The position numbers and the translations under genes were made by a program. The notes under the pieces are model-generated. The model was not told the DNA's origin and made no database searches. It worked only from the letters and a program-made list of their open reading frames with translations. DNA of 64,000 nt from assembly GCA_004352715.1 (NCBI GenBank), contig SCFE01000110.1, positions 1,062,914 through 1,126,913 of the forward strand, written 5' to 3'. The number at the start of each line of letters is the position of its first letter. Positions within the stretch are counted from its first letter, which is position 1. Below are positions 24,434-36,650 of the stretch, one piece after another. Source of the stretch: Hofstenia miamia. Its lineage: Eukaryota; Xenacoelomorpha; Acoela.

Positions 24434-27400
24434 CATGGGGAAATAACCCGATGGCCGGCATGACTCGTTTTTTTAAAATCTAATAAGTTATTTGAACAGT
24501 TTTGCGCAGAGTTAGCTTGTATTGTCATTGAGATAAACAACACATCACGTTGGTCATCTGACATTCTAGTACTTAACCTCGCATTATAAAGACATGGCCC
24601 TAACATCTCCCATACTTTACAATGTGAGATAAATACTATTGAAATACTTTGTTTGAAGGGGAAATCTTAGCAATTCTAAATGATCATCTTAAAATATCAG
24701 TCTGTGAAAGACTCTATTTGCAAATATTCATTCAATTTCATAATTTAACCCTAACTCTACTAGGAATGTTTCAAAATCCCCAAAAAAACTTTAAGCATTT
24801 CTAACTCACTAACTAATTAAAAAATTTAAAACTTGAAAACGCCAAAAGATAGAGAATATTCTCTTCTTTCTTTCTAAACTCAAATGCGCGAACTGGTTTT
24901 GCCCATTTCAGGTGCACCTTTTCACTACGTAAGAGGTTTCCGCCCGATGTGACAAACACTGATTTTGCGCATACGGGAGTCACAATGTTTTCTTCAGAGA
25001 ACAACATATTTCAAGGTAGTTGTTGTTCCAATGTACATTAAACCGCCTCAGTATTTGAACACTAGGCATAAAAACTTTTTTAAAAATCAGATTTTTTATT
25101 TAAACAAAAATCATATATACATGTACGTCACTGTCATGAATATGCTTTAGCACAAATTTTCATCACTGCATGAGAGGGCCTAACCTCAAAGATGTGTGCA
25201 TGTAAAAAGGCTTTCAATATTTCTTAACATGTCTGGATAACGAAATGCCGACAAATCGATTTGCTGAATTGAAGTAACACTAGTAGAGATAGGGTTACCC
25301 CATTCTATTTCTGGCAAAAATTGGAATCTCGAAACCTAATATTAATTAAATGTCAACAAAATACTAAATAGGGATTTACAAATAAACGAAATTTAGTCAG
25401 AATTTTTTTATATTCTTTTCCAAAAATTTGTTAGCGTGTATCAGGACAGCTAACTGACTCTTACTATATCTTGCGCTTCTACAATTCAATTTGAACGTTT
25501 CACAACTCATCGTCATTTTTCTAAAAAAGCCAGACTTTTATCATTTTGATCGCCATTTCTAAATATGCAAACCATTGACTGCTGCATTAGTTCAACAACT
25601 TTTGAAGCTTGACCATTTTCAATATAGATTCAGCTGGCAGACATTTCAGTCCTTCATAGCCTCAAAAAAAATGACGAATGGGAGGTATTGGTCAAATATC
25701 AAAGACCTCAAATCTGAAAAATGAAGATTTCACGAAAAAGAAGCAATTGATGAAATCATTCAAAACACTTTTCAATCAAAATTGAACGATTTTCTAAAGC
25801 ATTGGATATGAAATTCAAAAAATTATGTATTTGAATGACGAATTCAAAACAATGTGCTTCAAATTTAGGGATATTTATCCCAATTAAATGAATCCGATTT
25901 ACAAAAGAGATATTAGGAATAAAATATTATCAAAAAATGTTCTCAAAATGCGGCTTGATGTAGACATTTCAATCGCTTAGGGATCTGTTTCTTAAAAATA
26001 TTTAAAAAAAGTGTGTCAATTTTTACTACAATTTTGTGTACCGAACAGTCGGTGCTCCTAAATCATCCCAAAAGGTAGCCTATTGAAAAAACGAAAGCCG
26101 ATACTAAAGGGTGGCGTTGTACTAATATCGAAATGGCGCGTAGCTATACAAGATTTCCGCACCCATAGTGGACGTTAAGCAACTGGGTATAGGAGGGTAA
26201 AACCAATTCTATTTTGCGCATGTGGGGGTGGTTGTGGTCGTGGAGACTGTCAGTTAGTTTTTTGAACAAAGACGCGGTGGAATCACTGTTAGTAATACTG
26301 CTGCTCGTGCCCAGTTCATAAGTGAATCTAATGGGGTAGTCTTGTTAGGGTTATCTCTCTTTTCTGAGATAAGTCAATGACCCCAGTTTGACCCCAGCTT
26401 GTGCAATTGCAGCAGCAGTTTGACCTGCTCGTTACCTCCACTGTTTCTGTCGTGTCAGTCTCTTTGAGACATCTGCTTGATATACAGGATGCTCTGTGGA
26501 TCGTTGACTGAAATCTTCATTGATAAAGTATTCAATTTGAGTATGTTTTTGCTTGTTAATCCACTATTAAATACCCTGTACCATGTTGCAATAGTGTAAA
26601 ATTTAACTATATAGCTTATCTATAGTCCACCATATTCCTCTTGCGCGATTTATTTTGATGTGCTGGATAATTCTCTGTGTAACTACTGACGAGAAATTAT
26701 ACTATTAAAAGCATAAATCAAATATTGAGCTTAACAATAAAGAGACCATATTTAACAAGACAAATAGTACAGTAGTTTTTTAACTAATACTTATAAATAA
26801 CAAACACTTTTTTCGTCATCACTGCCATGTATAAAAGAGTAGCCAATGGGGAGGCGGTAGGGTGGCCGCCGCCCCCAATGTGGACTCTAGACAAGGGCGG
26901 AGCTGCTTTTCCCCACCGCTACTCGCGGGTAGTACTGATATTGGTGCCAATGGTACAGATAAAGAATAAAATTTGTAAAACTTGAGCATAATGCAAAACG
27001 ACCATGTCAAGAAATATACTACTTCTTATGGGACCCTTAGTAACAAGTTTGTCTTTGATAAAAGACGCTCTGAAACATTTTATTATTTTTATACTGGAGT
27101 ATTACATTATTTTGCTTCTGAACAATCTCAATGTGCTTTCAAGATATAGCAATCACTTAGGGTGTAGGTGTAGTCTTACTTCACATTAAAATAGGCTTTT
27201 CTTGATTAATAAAAATTAAATATAATTTCTACATATGTATTTATATTTTCGTTAATACATCATAATGGTTACTAATAAATAAATGTGTAATACCAACAGG
27301 CGCAGTCTTAGAATATTTCGAACGTGGGTGCTTCAATTTTTTTATTTTTTAATATAAAACGATTATATATTTGCAAAAAATAAATAATCTAATCATATTT

Positions 27401-28178
27401 TGCAAAAATGTCAGTGATTTATGAGGTTCACAAAAATATTAAGGTTTATATTCATTATAGACAAAAAAGGTAGTCTTTTAAAGAGTTTCTAAATTAATAG
27501 AAGAGCAGAAAATCTTTCAAAAAAGGATTTCTATCGTATCAAAAACACTAAAAAATAGTTCTGAGTTATGAAATGCATAGGCCATCATTAACCATTAAGC
27601 TTCTCAGGAAAAAACCTGATTACAACATTCTGCCCCCCTAAACGAGAATCCTGGCTACGCCTTTGGTCATGTCTGCCACGTTTTATATGAATCGAAGCAT
27701 GCATTTAATTTTGTGAATAGCAAGAACATTAACAAAAAAATTCAGTCTATGTTTGGTAATCAAAAGTAATAAATGTTACTTAAGTGAAGAAAGTATTTGT
27801 TGAAGCAACTTCATTAATGAACAAGAAATAACGAAAATATTGTTTATCTCAATATCAAAAATGTTTAACAGGTGTTTTCATATTCTGTACAGATGTAGGA
27901 TTTAGGAAAATTTACTCAAATCAAAAATCAAGAATTTCATAGAATGTCTTCAAGTGATTTTTTTGGTAAATTATTGTATCAATTCAAAGTTTAAATACAT
28001 TAGTATATGACTATAATTAAAAAGCCCTTTGATTCATGATAATTAATTTTGCTACTACCTGTGCTGTAATTCGATTCGACGCATTGATTTTTAGAACAGT
28101 GGTATCATTCTTCAAATATTATCCAATCGTAAAATTGCAGTCTGTTTAAATATTTCCACAATTAAAGTATAACCTAAA

Positions 28179-29096
28179 ATGAATTTCACCAGTGAATCCG
28201 ACAGTAACTGGCTGCATCCAGGTGAAGTGCTTTTCAATGTTTTTATAATGTTGGGCATCATTTTAAATTTGTTGATATTTTCAGTATACAATAGTTTTAA
28301 TGAACTTCAACTACAATTTTCAAATAAAGTTTTTGCAAGCTTGGCATTAATCGATTTTGGAACATTAGTTTCCTATCTCTTTGAAGAATATTTCTTAGAA
28401 AAAATCAAGCCTCCAGCTGGAATCCTGGGAACCATATTTTGTCGCGTAGTATATAGTCATGCAATAGCATGGTCACTAATAAGTACATCAGTTACACATG
28501 TAGTGTTTATTACTTTCGAACGTTATATTGCAGTGCTAAAGCCACATATCCATCGTGCTCTGATGCTAAATAAGTCTTTTAAAATCTGGATATTCGTTCC
28601 TGTATACAGCATAGGTATAATAAACCAATACTACGATGTGGCATTGTACAGGTTTGAGCGTGGAAGTTGTAAATACGTGCAGAATGAATGGCCTACTTGG
28701 CTTTTTACATTTTCAATTTGGTATTATGTTACATATACATTCGTAACAGTGTTGGTAATTACCTTTATGTATATTACAATTATATCACATGTTATTTACC
28801 GCAAGAGATTCGAACGGACCTCTGAGAGAAAGTCTAAATCACATATGAAACTAACCATACTGTCAATTACCTTAGTGACGGCTTTTATCTTCTGTACATT
28901 CCCCAGTTCAATTTACCTGGCAATTCTCAATTTAAACATCGGCTATGATCTACAATTACCAATTGCATATGAAGACCACACTCAGATGATTTTGATGAAA
29001 TTAATGCTTCTTTCTTCAGTAATTAATCCTGTTATATATACAGTACAGTGCCAAAGCTTTAAAAATGTATTTAAAAAAATTCTGATTCGGAAATAA
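28179..29096 (+). CDS. Class A (rhodopsin-like) G-protein-coupled receptor, single exon
   Basis: This complete 305-residue frame encodes a seven-helix plasma-membrane receptor of unknown ligand. Seven hydrophobic segments lie at about 16-38, 51-73, 92-112, 135-151, 179-202, 224-250 and 270-290. Class A landmarks are N30 in helix 1, LALID with D59 in helix 2, C88 at the top of helix 3 pairing with C164 in loop 2, F-E-R-Y (113-116) in place of D-R-Y, W137 in helix 4, CTFP (239-242) in place of CWxP in helix 6, and NPVIY (283-287) in helix 7. N2-F-T is a possible glycosylation site. The C-tail is very short, about 15 residues. The ATG follows stops upstream and gives a normal short N-terminus. 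Intronless class A receptors of this kind are often lineage-expanded in invertebrates; no orthologue can be named. Confidence 0.92.
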   Translation: MNFTSESDSNWLHPGEVLFNVFIMLGIILNLLIFSVYNSFNELQLQFSNKVFASLALIDFGTLVSYLFEEYFLEKIKPPAGILGTIFCRVVYSHAIAWSLISTSVTHVVFITFERYIAVLKPHIHRALMLNKSFKIWIFVPVYSIGIINQYYDVALYRFERGSCKYVQNEWPTWLFTFSIWYYVTYTFVTVLVITFMYITIISHVIYRKRFERTSERKSKSHMKLTILSITLVTAFIFCTFPSSIYLAILNLNIGYDLQLPIAYEDHTQMILMKLMLLSSVINPVIYTVQCQSFKNVFKKILIRK

Positions 29097-30192
29097 TTTT
29101 TATATCAAGAAATTTTAAGACTAGGGTAGGTCTAACAGGATTTTTATCAAAACGAATTAGGAATTTTTGTACAGCAATTTAAATTATTTAAAACCAATAA
29201 TCTATTCAATAAATTTTAATCAAAAATATGGAAAATTAAAAACTGCAAAATGTTTGTTTTGCGCAATTTAAAATCTGTATGAAATAAAATCCATCATTCT
29301 AGTGAGGAAGTTGAAGTATTAACATTGTGTAATGTAATATGTATAAGGACTTTAAATATAAGGTTACTTTTCGATCTAATAGTTATATCTACATTAAATA
29401 TATAAGACTTTGTATATACGAATTTCAACATTTGAAATGATTGAATTCAGAAATTGCTTTGAAAATATATTTCATAAAATATACTACAAATATTTCCGAA
29501 AAATTTGATTTGGGTTCTAAAATCTGCTTACATGAAATCAATATTTTGAATGTATGTGCGTTTAAGACTAAAAAAATTAGTACGGAAATTTTTGTATTAA
29601 TCGAAATTTTACAGGAAATTGTGGAAAATTTCAAAAATACATAATTTATTTGCATTTTTGATAGATATAAGCTTCCACCATATCGCTCAACAATATGTAA
29701 AATTCCTAAGCTTTTTAGATTTTATTATTAATATCAGTACTTCAAAATGTATTTCAAGGTTTTCTAAATGTGCTATTAAGCTTTCTGATACATCAAACTT
29801 TCAAAATGATTTCAATTTGATTGTATGAAGCCGGATATTATATCCAAGAGTTATAATTACTCTGTATATTTACACAACGAAAATGTAGAATTAAATTTTT
29901 ATATTTTTATTTTTTTAAAATCAATGTAGAAGACCTGAATGGGTGGGGGGTTGTTGGGGCTTTTCCTCATTCCACCATTAATACCGCACACTACATGTGG
30001 AAATTCTATTATAACTTTATTTTTTAGAGTAGCCACTGTCTAAAAAGAATTGTGTAAGCTGAAAAAAATTCTTTAAACTGTTGTATCTGTGCATTTATAA
30101 ACTTTTTTAAAGCAAAATATTCCTAAAATGTTAAATCTTAGAATGTATTATTTGCCTTCTCTTAAAATTTTAATGCTAAATTCTAAAAAATG

Positions 30193-30793
30193 TATATGTC
30201 ACCATTTTAAACGATATGCAAGTTTTAAAACAAAAAGTAATTGTTGTCTTTTTTCACTAAAGCTTATGGGAAGCGCCTGCCACTTTAATAATTTCCGAAT
30301 GTGTGAACGGTCAAAATTGACTTCATTTGGTTTTAAAAATAGGATAATTTCGAGAAAAATTTTAACAACAATTATTTGAGATTATCTTTGAACTTTCATG
30401 ATCAAAAGTAAATAAAACAAGCAATCTTATTGAAGGTTTTAGTTTTAGACATCATATTCACCACCGGAATAAATTACTGATTTACAATACTGTAATAACT
30501 TCCTTTGCTCACTAGAGAACGCTTCTTCTAGCAGCTGTTTCAGATTTAATCTGGTTCTCACAAGTAAACTTTGCTTTCCTCAGGTGTTTATTAAGATCAA
30601 GAAATATCCAATGATCACGAAAATTTAAGTACGGACTTTATGCCGACTGAACAATTAGTTGGCAACCACTTTGTTGAAAGCATTTACGCGTAGTTATGGC
30701 ACCATGTGCTCTGGCATTTCCCGAGCGAAGCACGGGTTAAACAGCTAGTGATTAATACATCAAAATGAAGCTAATGATTAGAGCAACCAAAAT
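30193..30793 (+). repeat. Duplicated block A, first copy
   Basis: Essentially identical, base for base, to 32209-32809 (offset 2016). It contains the frame that appears both at 30128-30379 and at 32186-32395; repetition of that frame reflects the duplication, not coding. Confidence 0.9.
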
Positions 30794-31987
30794 GCTATGT
30801 TTTCATTTTTGTATTTTGTGTATAACGTACAATAAATAAATTTATGGACATGCAATGTCACTGGTTGACAACTGGTTGTTTGTTGAGGTCACATTTTATA
30901 TTAAAGCAACAGTTGGTTGCCTATATTTTTTTTTAAAATTGGCCTGATATTCGTCATATTTCAGGGCTAAGGTCCAAAATTAACTCATCTGGATCAAAAA
31001 GGTTGCTACAAACTTTCCCATATATGGATGAACAGTTGCATAGGCTCATTTCATAATCTGAGAAATATTATCTTCAAATTCGCGCGTATGAAATTTACTA
31101 TGTTAATACATTAGTGAGAAAATGAAATAATAAATTCTGACGTTGCCTTATTATCTAGAAGAGCATCTACGATCAATCCCTTTCATTAAGGTTTTGTCTG
31201 ACATTTCACTATTACATATTATGTTGTTGATCACTTAAAGAACTTGCAAGGATTTTCAGAAATTTAATTCCCGGCGTCGATTTTACAAACACGTTTTACA
31301 CCAAAACCTATTAAACCACGTTTTACACCAAAACCTATTAATCCATAAAACCCTCTACGATGATTTATTGCTGACTAAGCCTTCTTGTTTAAATCGCGCT
31401 ATTTCACTTTGTTGTAAATCATGTAATGAATTTGCAAATGGAATTATCAGACAAAAGTGTTTTGAAGCAAATCAATTTAGTTTTCCTCCGCTTAGTCGTG
31501 TTCAATTAAAAGGATTGACATTTCTTTGGATGCCAATTCAAAATTAGTTGTGGTTTTGCTCAAAAACATTTGTCCAAAAATTTACCATACATTTATTTTT
31601 ACAATTGAACAAAAAAATTAATGTATTTTGCTACATAATTGCACTTTTTTAAATCACTAGGATACATTTTAGAATTTGATAGGTTAATTTTTGGTTGTCT
31701 TACCAATGACATAAACTGGTTTGAAATATAGAGCGTTAGACACAAAAATAAGGGACAATTTCATGACAAAATTGCTCAGAGAATTGGTTACCCAAAAATT
31801 CTTCGCTAAATGTGTTTCGACGTATGAACTTTCACAAATCTTGATTCAAGAAGTATAGAAATGTGATGTCAATGCTTGAGCCTTTATATTATTAATCCTT
31901 TATTTGTCTTTTGGAAAACAATGAGCGATTCGCATACAATAAATAATTAATATGCTATTTGAGAAGGGAAAATATTCTTTATTCAAT

Positions 31988-32207
31988 ATTCATCCTAAAT
32001 TAGCAAAACAGTGCCAAACTATACTTTTCATTAATATAAGGCATTACTTGATGAATATATTCATGATGTGGATTTTAGTTTCTATATACATTATTGTTTG
32101 CTAAAAATTTTGCCCAAATTTTACGAGAAATATATTACACCATCTAGCAATATGCAAGGGTAAAATTTTTTTTCTGCACAGTTCAATGAAACATTGTGTG
32201 ATAAAAT
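31988..32207 (+). repeat. Duplicated block B, first copy
   Basis: Essentially identical to 32808-33027 (offset 820). It ends directly at a single ambiguous base, n, at 32208. Confidence 0.9.
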
Positions 32208-32208
32208 N

Positions 32209-33027
32209 TATATGTCACCATTTTAAACGATATGCAAGTTTTAAAACAAAAAGTAATTGTTGTCTTTTTTCACTAAAGCTTATGGGAAGCGCCTGCCACT
32301 TTAATAATTTCCGAATGTGTGAACGGTCAAAATTGACTTCATTTGGTTTTAAAAATAGGATAATTTCGAGAAAAATTTTAACAACAATTATTTGAGATTA
32401 TCTTTGAACTTTCATGATCAAAAGTAAATAAAACAAGCAATCTTATTGAAGGTTTTAGTTTTAGACATCATATTCACCACCGGAATAAATTACTGATTTA
32501 CAATACTGTAATAACTTCCTTTGCTCACTAGAGAACGCTTCTTCTAGCAGCTGTTTCAGATTTAATCTGGTTCTCACAAGTAAACTTTGCTTTCCTCAGG
32601 TGTTTATTAAGATCAAGAAATATCCAATGATCACGAAAATTTAAGTACGGACTTTATGCCGACTGAACAATTAGTTGGCAACCACTTTGTTGAAAGCATT
32701 TACGCGTAGTTATGGCACCATGTGCTCTGGCATTTCCCGAGCGAAGCACGGGTTAAACAGCTAGTGATTAATACATCAAAATGAAGCTAATGATTAGAGC
32801 AACCAAAATTCATCCTAAATTAGCAAAACAGTGCCAAACTATACTTTTCATTAATATAAGGCATTACTTGATGAATATATTCATGATGTGGATTTTAGTT
32901 TCTATATACATTATTGTTTGCTAAAAATTTTGCCCAAATTTTACGAGAAATATATTACACCATCTAGCAATATGCAAGGGTAAAATTTTTTTTCTGCACA
33001 GTTCAATGAAACATTGTGTGATAAAAT
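32209..33027 (+). repeat. Second copy of blocks A and B, joined
   Basis: Here A and B are fused with no intervening DNA, whereas the first copies are separated by 30794-31987 (about 1.19 kb). The single n at 32208 marks the junction. This looks like the other haplotype, lacking the 1.19-kb segment, placed in tandem by the assembler. Confidence 0.8.
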
Positions 33028-36000
33028 ATGAAATTTGCCAAAGTTTGTTCGATATGTCTGAGATCTAAATTGGATGCATCAAAAATGTCATAAAAGATGT
33101 GAAATCCTCTATACGTTTGAAGTTATATTTGGGTCTAGATAAGAGTTCATATTAATTGTGTTTTTAAGAAATATCAAGATTACTTCCAACACTAAGTATT
33201 TTGCGAATTGGTGTTTAATATATTCTTTAATATATATTCTCCAAAATATATAGTCAAATGTGCATACAAAATAATGAATGTTACAAAAGAAAAATGAAAT
33301 TTGAATAAGTAACTTTACTACCAAGTCTTTTAACAGAAAACGATTCACATCTATAACATAAAGCATTTTTAATAATAATTTTATAAACATATTCTGAGTC
33401 AAAGTTGATTTGAGAAGCCCTTTCATTTTGAATTTGAATTAATTTCAGCTTCATTATTCGATAAAGCTTGAGAATTTAGTTTGAAAATTTGCATTTTATT
33501 TAAACGATAACTTCTAACTTCTTAAATTTTTGAGTAAGTGTGCACGTTTAAAGTCGCAATGTGACTTATTTTAGTAAGTCCACATACGAAATTCTGAAGT
33601 CTCACACAAACGTGTTTTTGATGGCGTCACATTAACTAAGTGTAGTTTAGTACTACATGTATGCTTCTTGGAGAGATTAACTTGTCTTGGTGAAGTATCT
33701 TCTACTTCAATTTTGTTTTATTTTTGTTTTACGCAGGATTTTCAGCTGGGGGGACAGCTTATTTACGACTAAAAACGGACCGAAGCTCCTCAAAAATTTT
33801 GAAATTATTGAAAAAATAGACCCCAAAACAACGCCTTTCATTTCCTTAGATTTAAAATTTTTATACTTTTTTACAGAAATTTTGTAATTTAATCAATCAA
33901 AATCAATTTTGAAAACCTAACGGAGGGCCTTTCCCCATATCTCCTTGCGTAAACCACTGCTGTATGTTATTGACAGTATTTGCCCTGTAATTTAGCCGAG
34001 TAAAATAAGTTACCAGAGAAACAAAACAAAAAAATTTAAGGATATTCCTCTATGATTGAAAACAAATTAGAAGAAAAATCGCAATACAAGCAACAAAAAG
34101 ACCAAAATTTTTAAGTATTGCGACCATGTATAAATTCAGTTTGGTTTCACCATTTTAAACAGAGTGTAAAAGGTCTTTGCTGAAATACTTAAATTTATTA
34201 TAATTCCATGTATTCCTCCGAATAAAATAAAAAGCGATTACTATTTTATCACGAATCGTACTTTATCCTTTTGCTCGCAGCGAATATAACAACCAGACAT
34301 GTTTCCATATTGTCCCCTAGATATTTGCACACTTCCTATTTTTGATTTCCAATACTAGTTGCAGTAAAATATTGACTATTTATGCTACCTTGTTTTAAGG
34401 CCTAGGACCAAATCTTTTTGAAGGCCAAGCACAAATTCTAAATCTAGCAAGCAAATGTGCGGAAATCCACGATGTCGAGGTCGGGAAATTGATTAATCAC
34501 ACAATAAATTGTAGATTAGAAAGGAAGCTCTGTGCAACATATTAACAATATTTGACTATGCAGTATGCTAATACCACTTCTGAAATTAGCATAATTTTTC
34601 GTTTTTTGCTAAATCATAATTTGTTCTTAAGTAATACTATATATTCACAATATTTTTGCTACTCTTTATTTAAAGAATCTTTCAAAACTGTTTCATAAAA
34701 GTTATTTGAAACAAATTTTGAAAATTTAAGTCTCAATTGGTATTTAATTATCTATATTTAACCTTTTGAGGCTCATAGGGAGACTGAAGCTGCTTTAGTA
34801 GTGAAAACGTACGATATTACATTAAGCAGATGGTTAGTAGTACCCAAACTCCAAGATTCAATTCTGAAATGCATCAATGACGCTACACTAGGGTGTTCAT
34901 ATATGTAACTGCATTCCTTAAGAGAGTGCATTAATGATTGCCAAAAAATAAATGGAGAAAATCTAGGATCAATTTAATATTTTTCACACAAATTGAGTGA
35001 CAAACGCCATTTTTTTCCACATAATTCGTTTAATGATTATTATTACCAAATCATTGATCAGATTGATCAAACAGTAATATCATGCTCAAGTAGAAAATAC
35101 AAAAAATTGAGGAGCAATTAGCAATTTGACTGAAACCTTATAAATATATTGTCATAAGATTGGTAATGCAAAACACAAAAAAACTTTGAATTATAGCAGA
35201 ATAGAAAAATGGTTGTTTAAGTGGGACATACATGTACCACCAAGCCTCAAATGGTTAAGGGCTATACTCCATCCAAGAATTAATCTTTTAAAACGTTAAA
35301 AATTTTAATTTGAGTCCATTTTGGTACTTCTAGTGTTAAACAACTATATTTGTTTCTGTCAAAAATTTTTGGTAGGCAATTTTCGTGTGAGTTGATTTTC
35401 CCATTAGAATTGGCAGAATAAATATATTTACCAATAAAAAACGAGAATATCATTTGGACGTGTGACGTAAACTCTGAACTTGATGAAGCCCCGTGCAAAG
35501 AAGTCACCGGAACTCTTCAAAATCAAATTTCAAATAATTGTCATTACGTAACACTGAAGCCGAATTCGATGAAATTGAACATATAAAAACTTCAATGGCA
35601 ATTGCATAATACGTGAAGATTTCAAATGAATTGATAAATATACAATAATTTTTAAGCAATTGAATTCCGCAGATAAATAAATTGGCCACCCTGTAGTAAT
35701 TAATACGATAGCATGTGCGTTATTTTGTGTCACAATTTCATGTGTTTTGTCTGTACCTATTAGGTCGAAGTTCGATGAAATTGATGGGAAATTGTTTTGG
35801 GATTTGCTTGGAATATTATGCATTACAGCGTTGCGGTAAGTGCGAAAAGTAATAAACAAGATAGTTAATATTGAAAATATCATTTTGTGTAATTTACATT
35901 GTTATAGAACGTTGTAGGGATAACAAAAACCATAAGAAAATTAATAAAAAATAACTCAATAGCTTAAAATAATAATAGCACAATTATTTTAACAAAATTA

Positions 36001-36054
36001 TGAAAGTAAATGGCTTCAATGAATATATTTGATAAATAATTATCAAAGCTTAGT

Positions 36055-36650
36055 TTAGTCTTCGCTTGTATAGTCATCATTGTGAAAAATATTTGAATTT
36101 ATGTTACTGCTGACAATGATTTCTTCTGAACATTCAGAATTATCTGAACTTAGGGAGCTGTAATGTCGTGCTCGTTTTTCAGAATTTGAACTATCATTTG
36201 TTGTATCATTTGAATTTTCTGAACCTTGTTCACATTCAAAATTTATATCAGGTGAAGTTTGGCCAATTGAAATAAATTCATTTTCATCTTCTGAGCTTTT
36301 ATTACAATCTGAGGTTTCTTTCATTTGCTGTTCACTAGAAAAATTAGACATTTGATTGTCTTCTGAATTACAGTCTGCTTCTAAATTGCTTTTCTGTAAA
36401 GATAAAGTAGATGTTTCAGCATCTATTTCAATGTCTATTTGATCCATTTCAGAGTTTTTGCTATGATTAATTTCTACATCAATTTCTGTAATTTCATTTG
36501 AAATAAAAATTGGAGAATCATTGGATTGCAACGGGCCATGCTCATTTTCTAATTCAGGTTCTTCCTGAATTGAGCCAACTTGCTGAGTAGAATATGCAAT
36601 ATCACTAATTGACTTCTCAGTAGTACTATGCACTCTACTTGCTATAGATC
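36055..36650 (-). CDS. Probable last exon: acidic, Ser/Glu/Asn-rich cytoplasmic tail
   Basis: An open frame of about 195 codons follows a TTTTTAG acceptor at 36651-36652 and ends in a stop. The product is strongly acidic and low-complexity (for example QIDIEIDAETSTLSL and SSENSN-like runs), with clusters of Ser next to Asp/Glu that fit casein-kinase-type sites. It has no membrane segment. Position and strand fit the intracellular tail of the receptor, but the phase of the joint to the candidate exon at 37447-37512 does not match, so a small exon may lie between. It could instead be the end of a separate gene. Confidence 0.55.

Larger units (their letters stand above)
20461..28178. other. Gene-poor AT-rich stretch with many (TA)n tracts
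   Basis: No reading frame here has a recognisable domain. The clearest structures are the dinucleotide arrays listed separately, a 12-bp perfect palindrome GGCGTTAACGCC at 23668-23679, and a short GC-rich island at about 26840-26930 in otherwise AT-rich DNA. Small repeat-derived pieces are likely but cannot be classified without a repeat library. Confidence 0.5.
29097..36054. other. Non-coding stretch with a segmental duplication
   Basis: No convincing gene. The short frames here (for example 29441-29644 or 33687-33887) show no domain. The region includes the duplicated blocks listed separately. The string TTTCCCGAGCGAAGCACGGG at about 30708-30727, and again in its copy, looks like the end of some dispersed repeat. 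Confidence 0.5.

Noticed and set aside
30128-32395. Two nearly identical 69-83 codon frames
   Set aside because: Identity follows from the duplicated DNA blocks, probably an assembly effect, not from protein conservation.
20461-36054. Search for tRNA, rRNA or snRNA genes
   Set aside because: No internal A/B boxes, cloverleaf-like arrangement or conserved rRNA core was found by eye; absence is not proven without a covariance-model scan.
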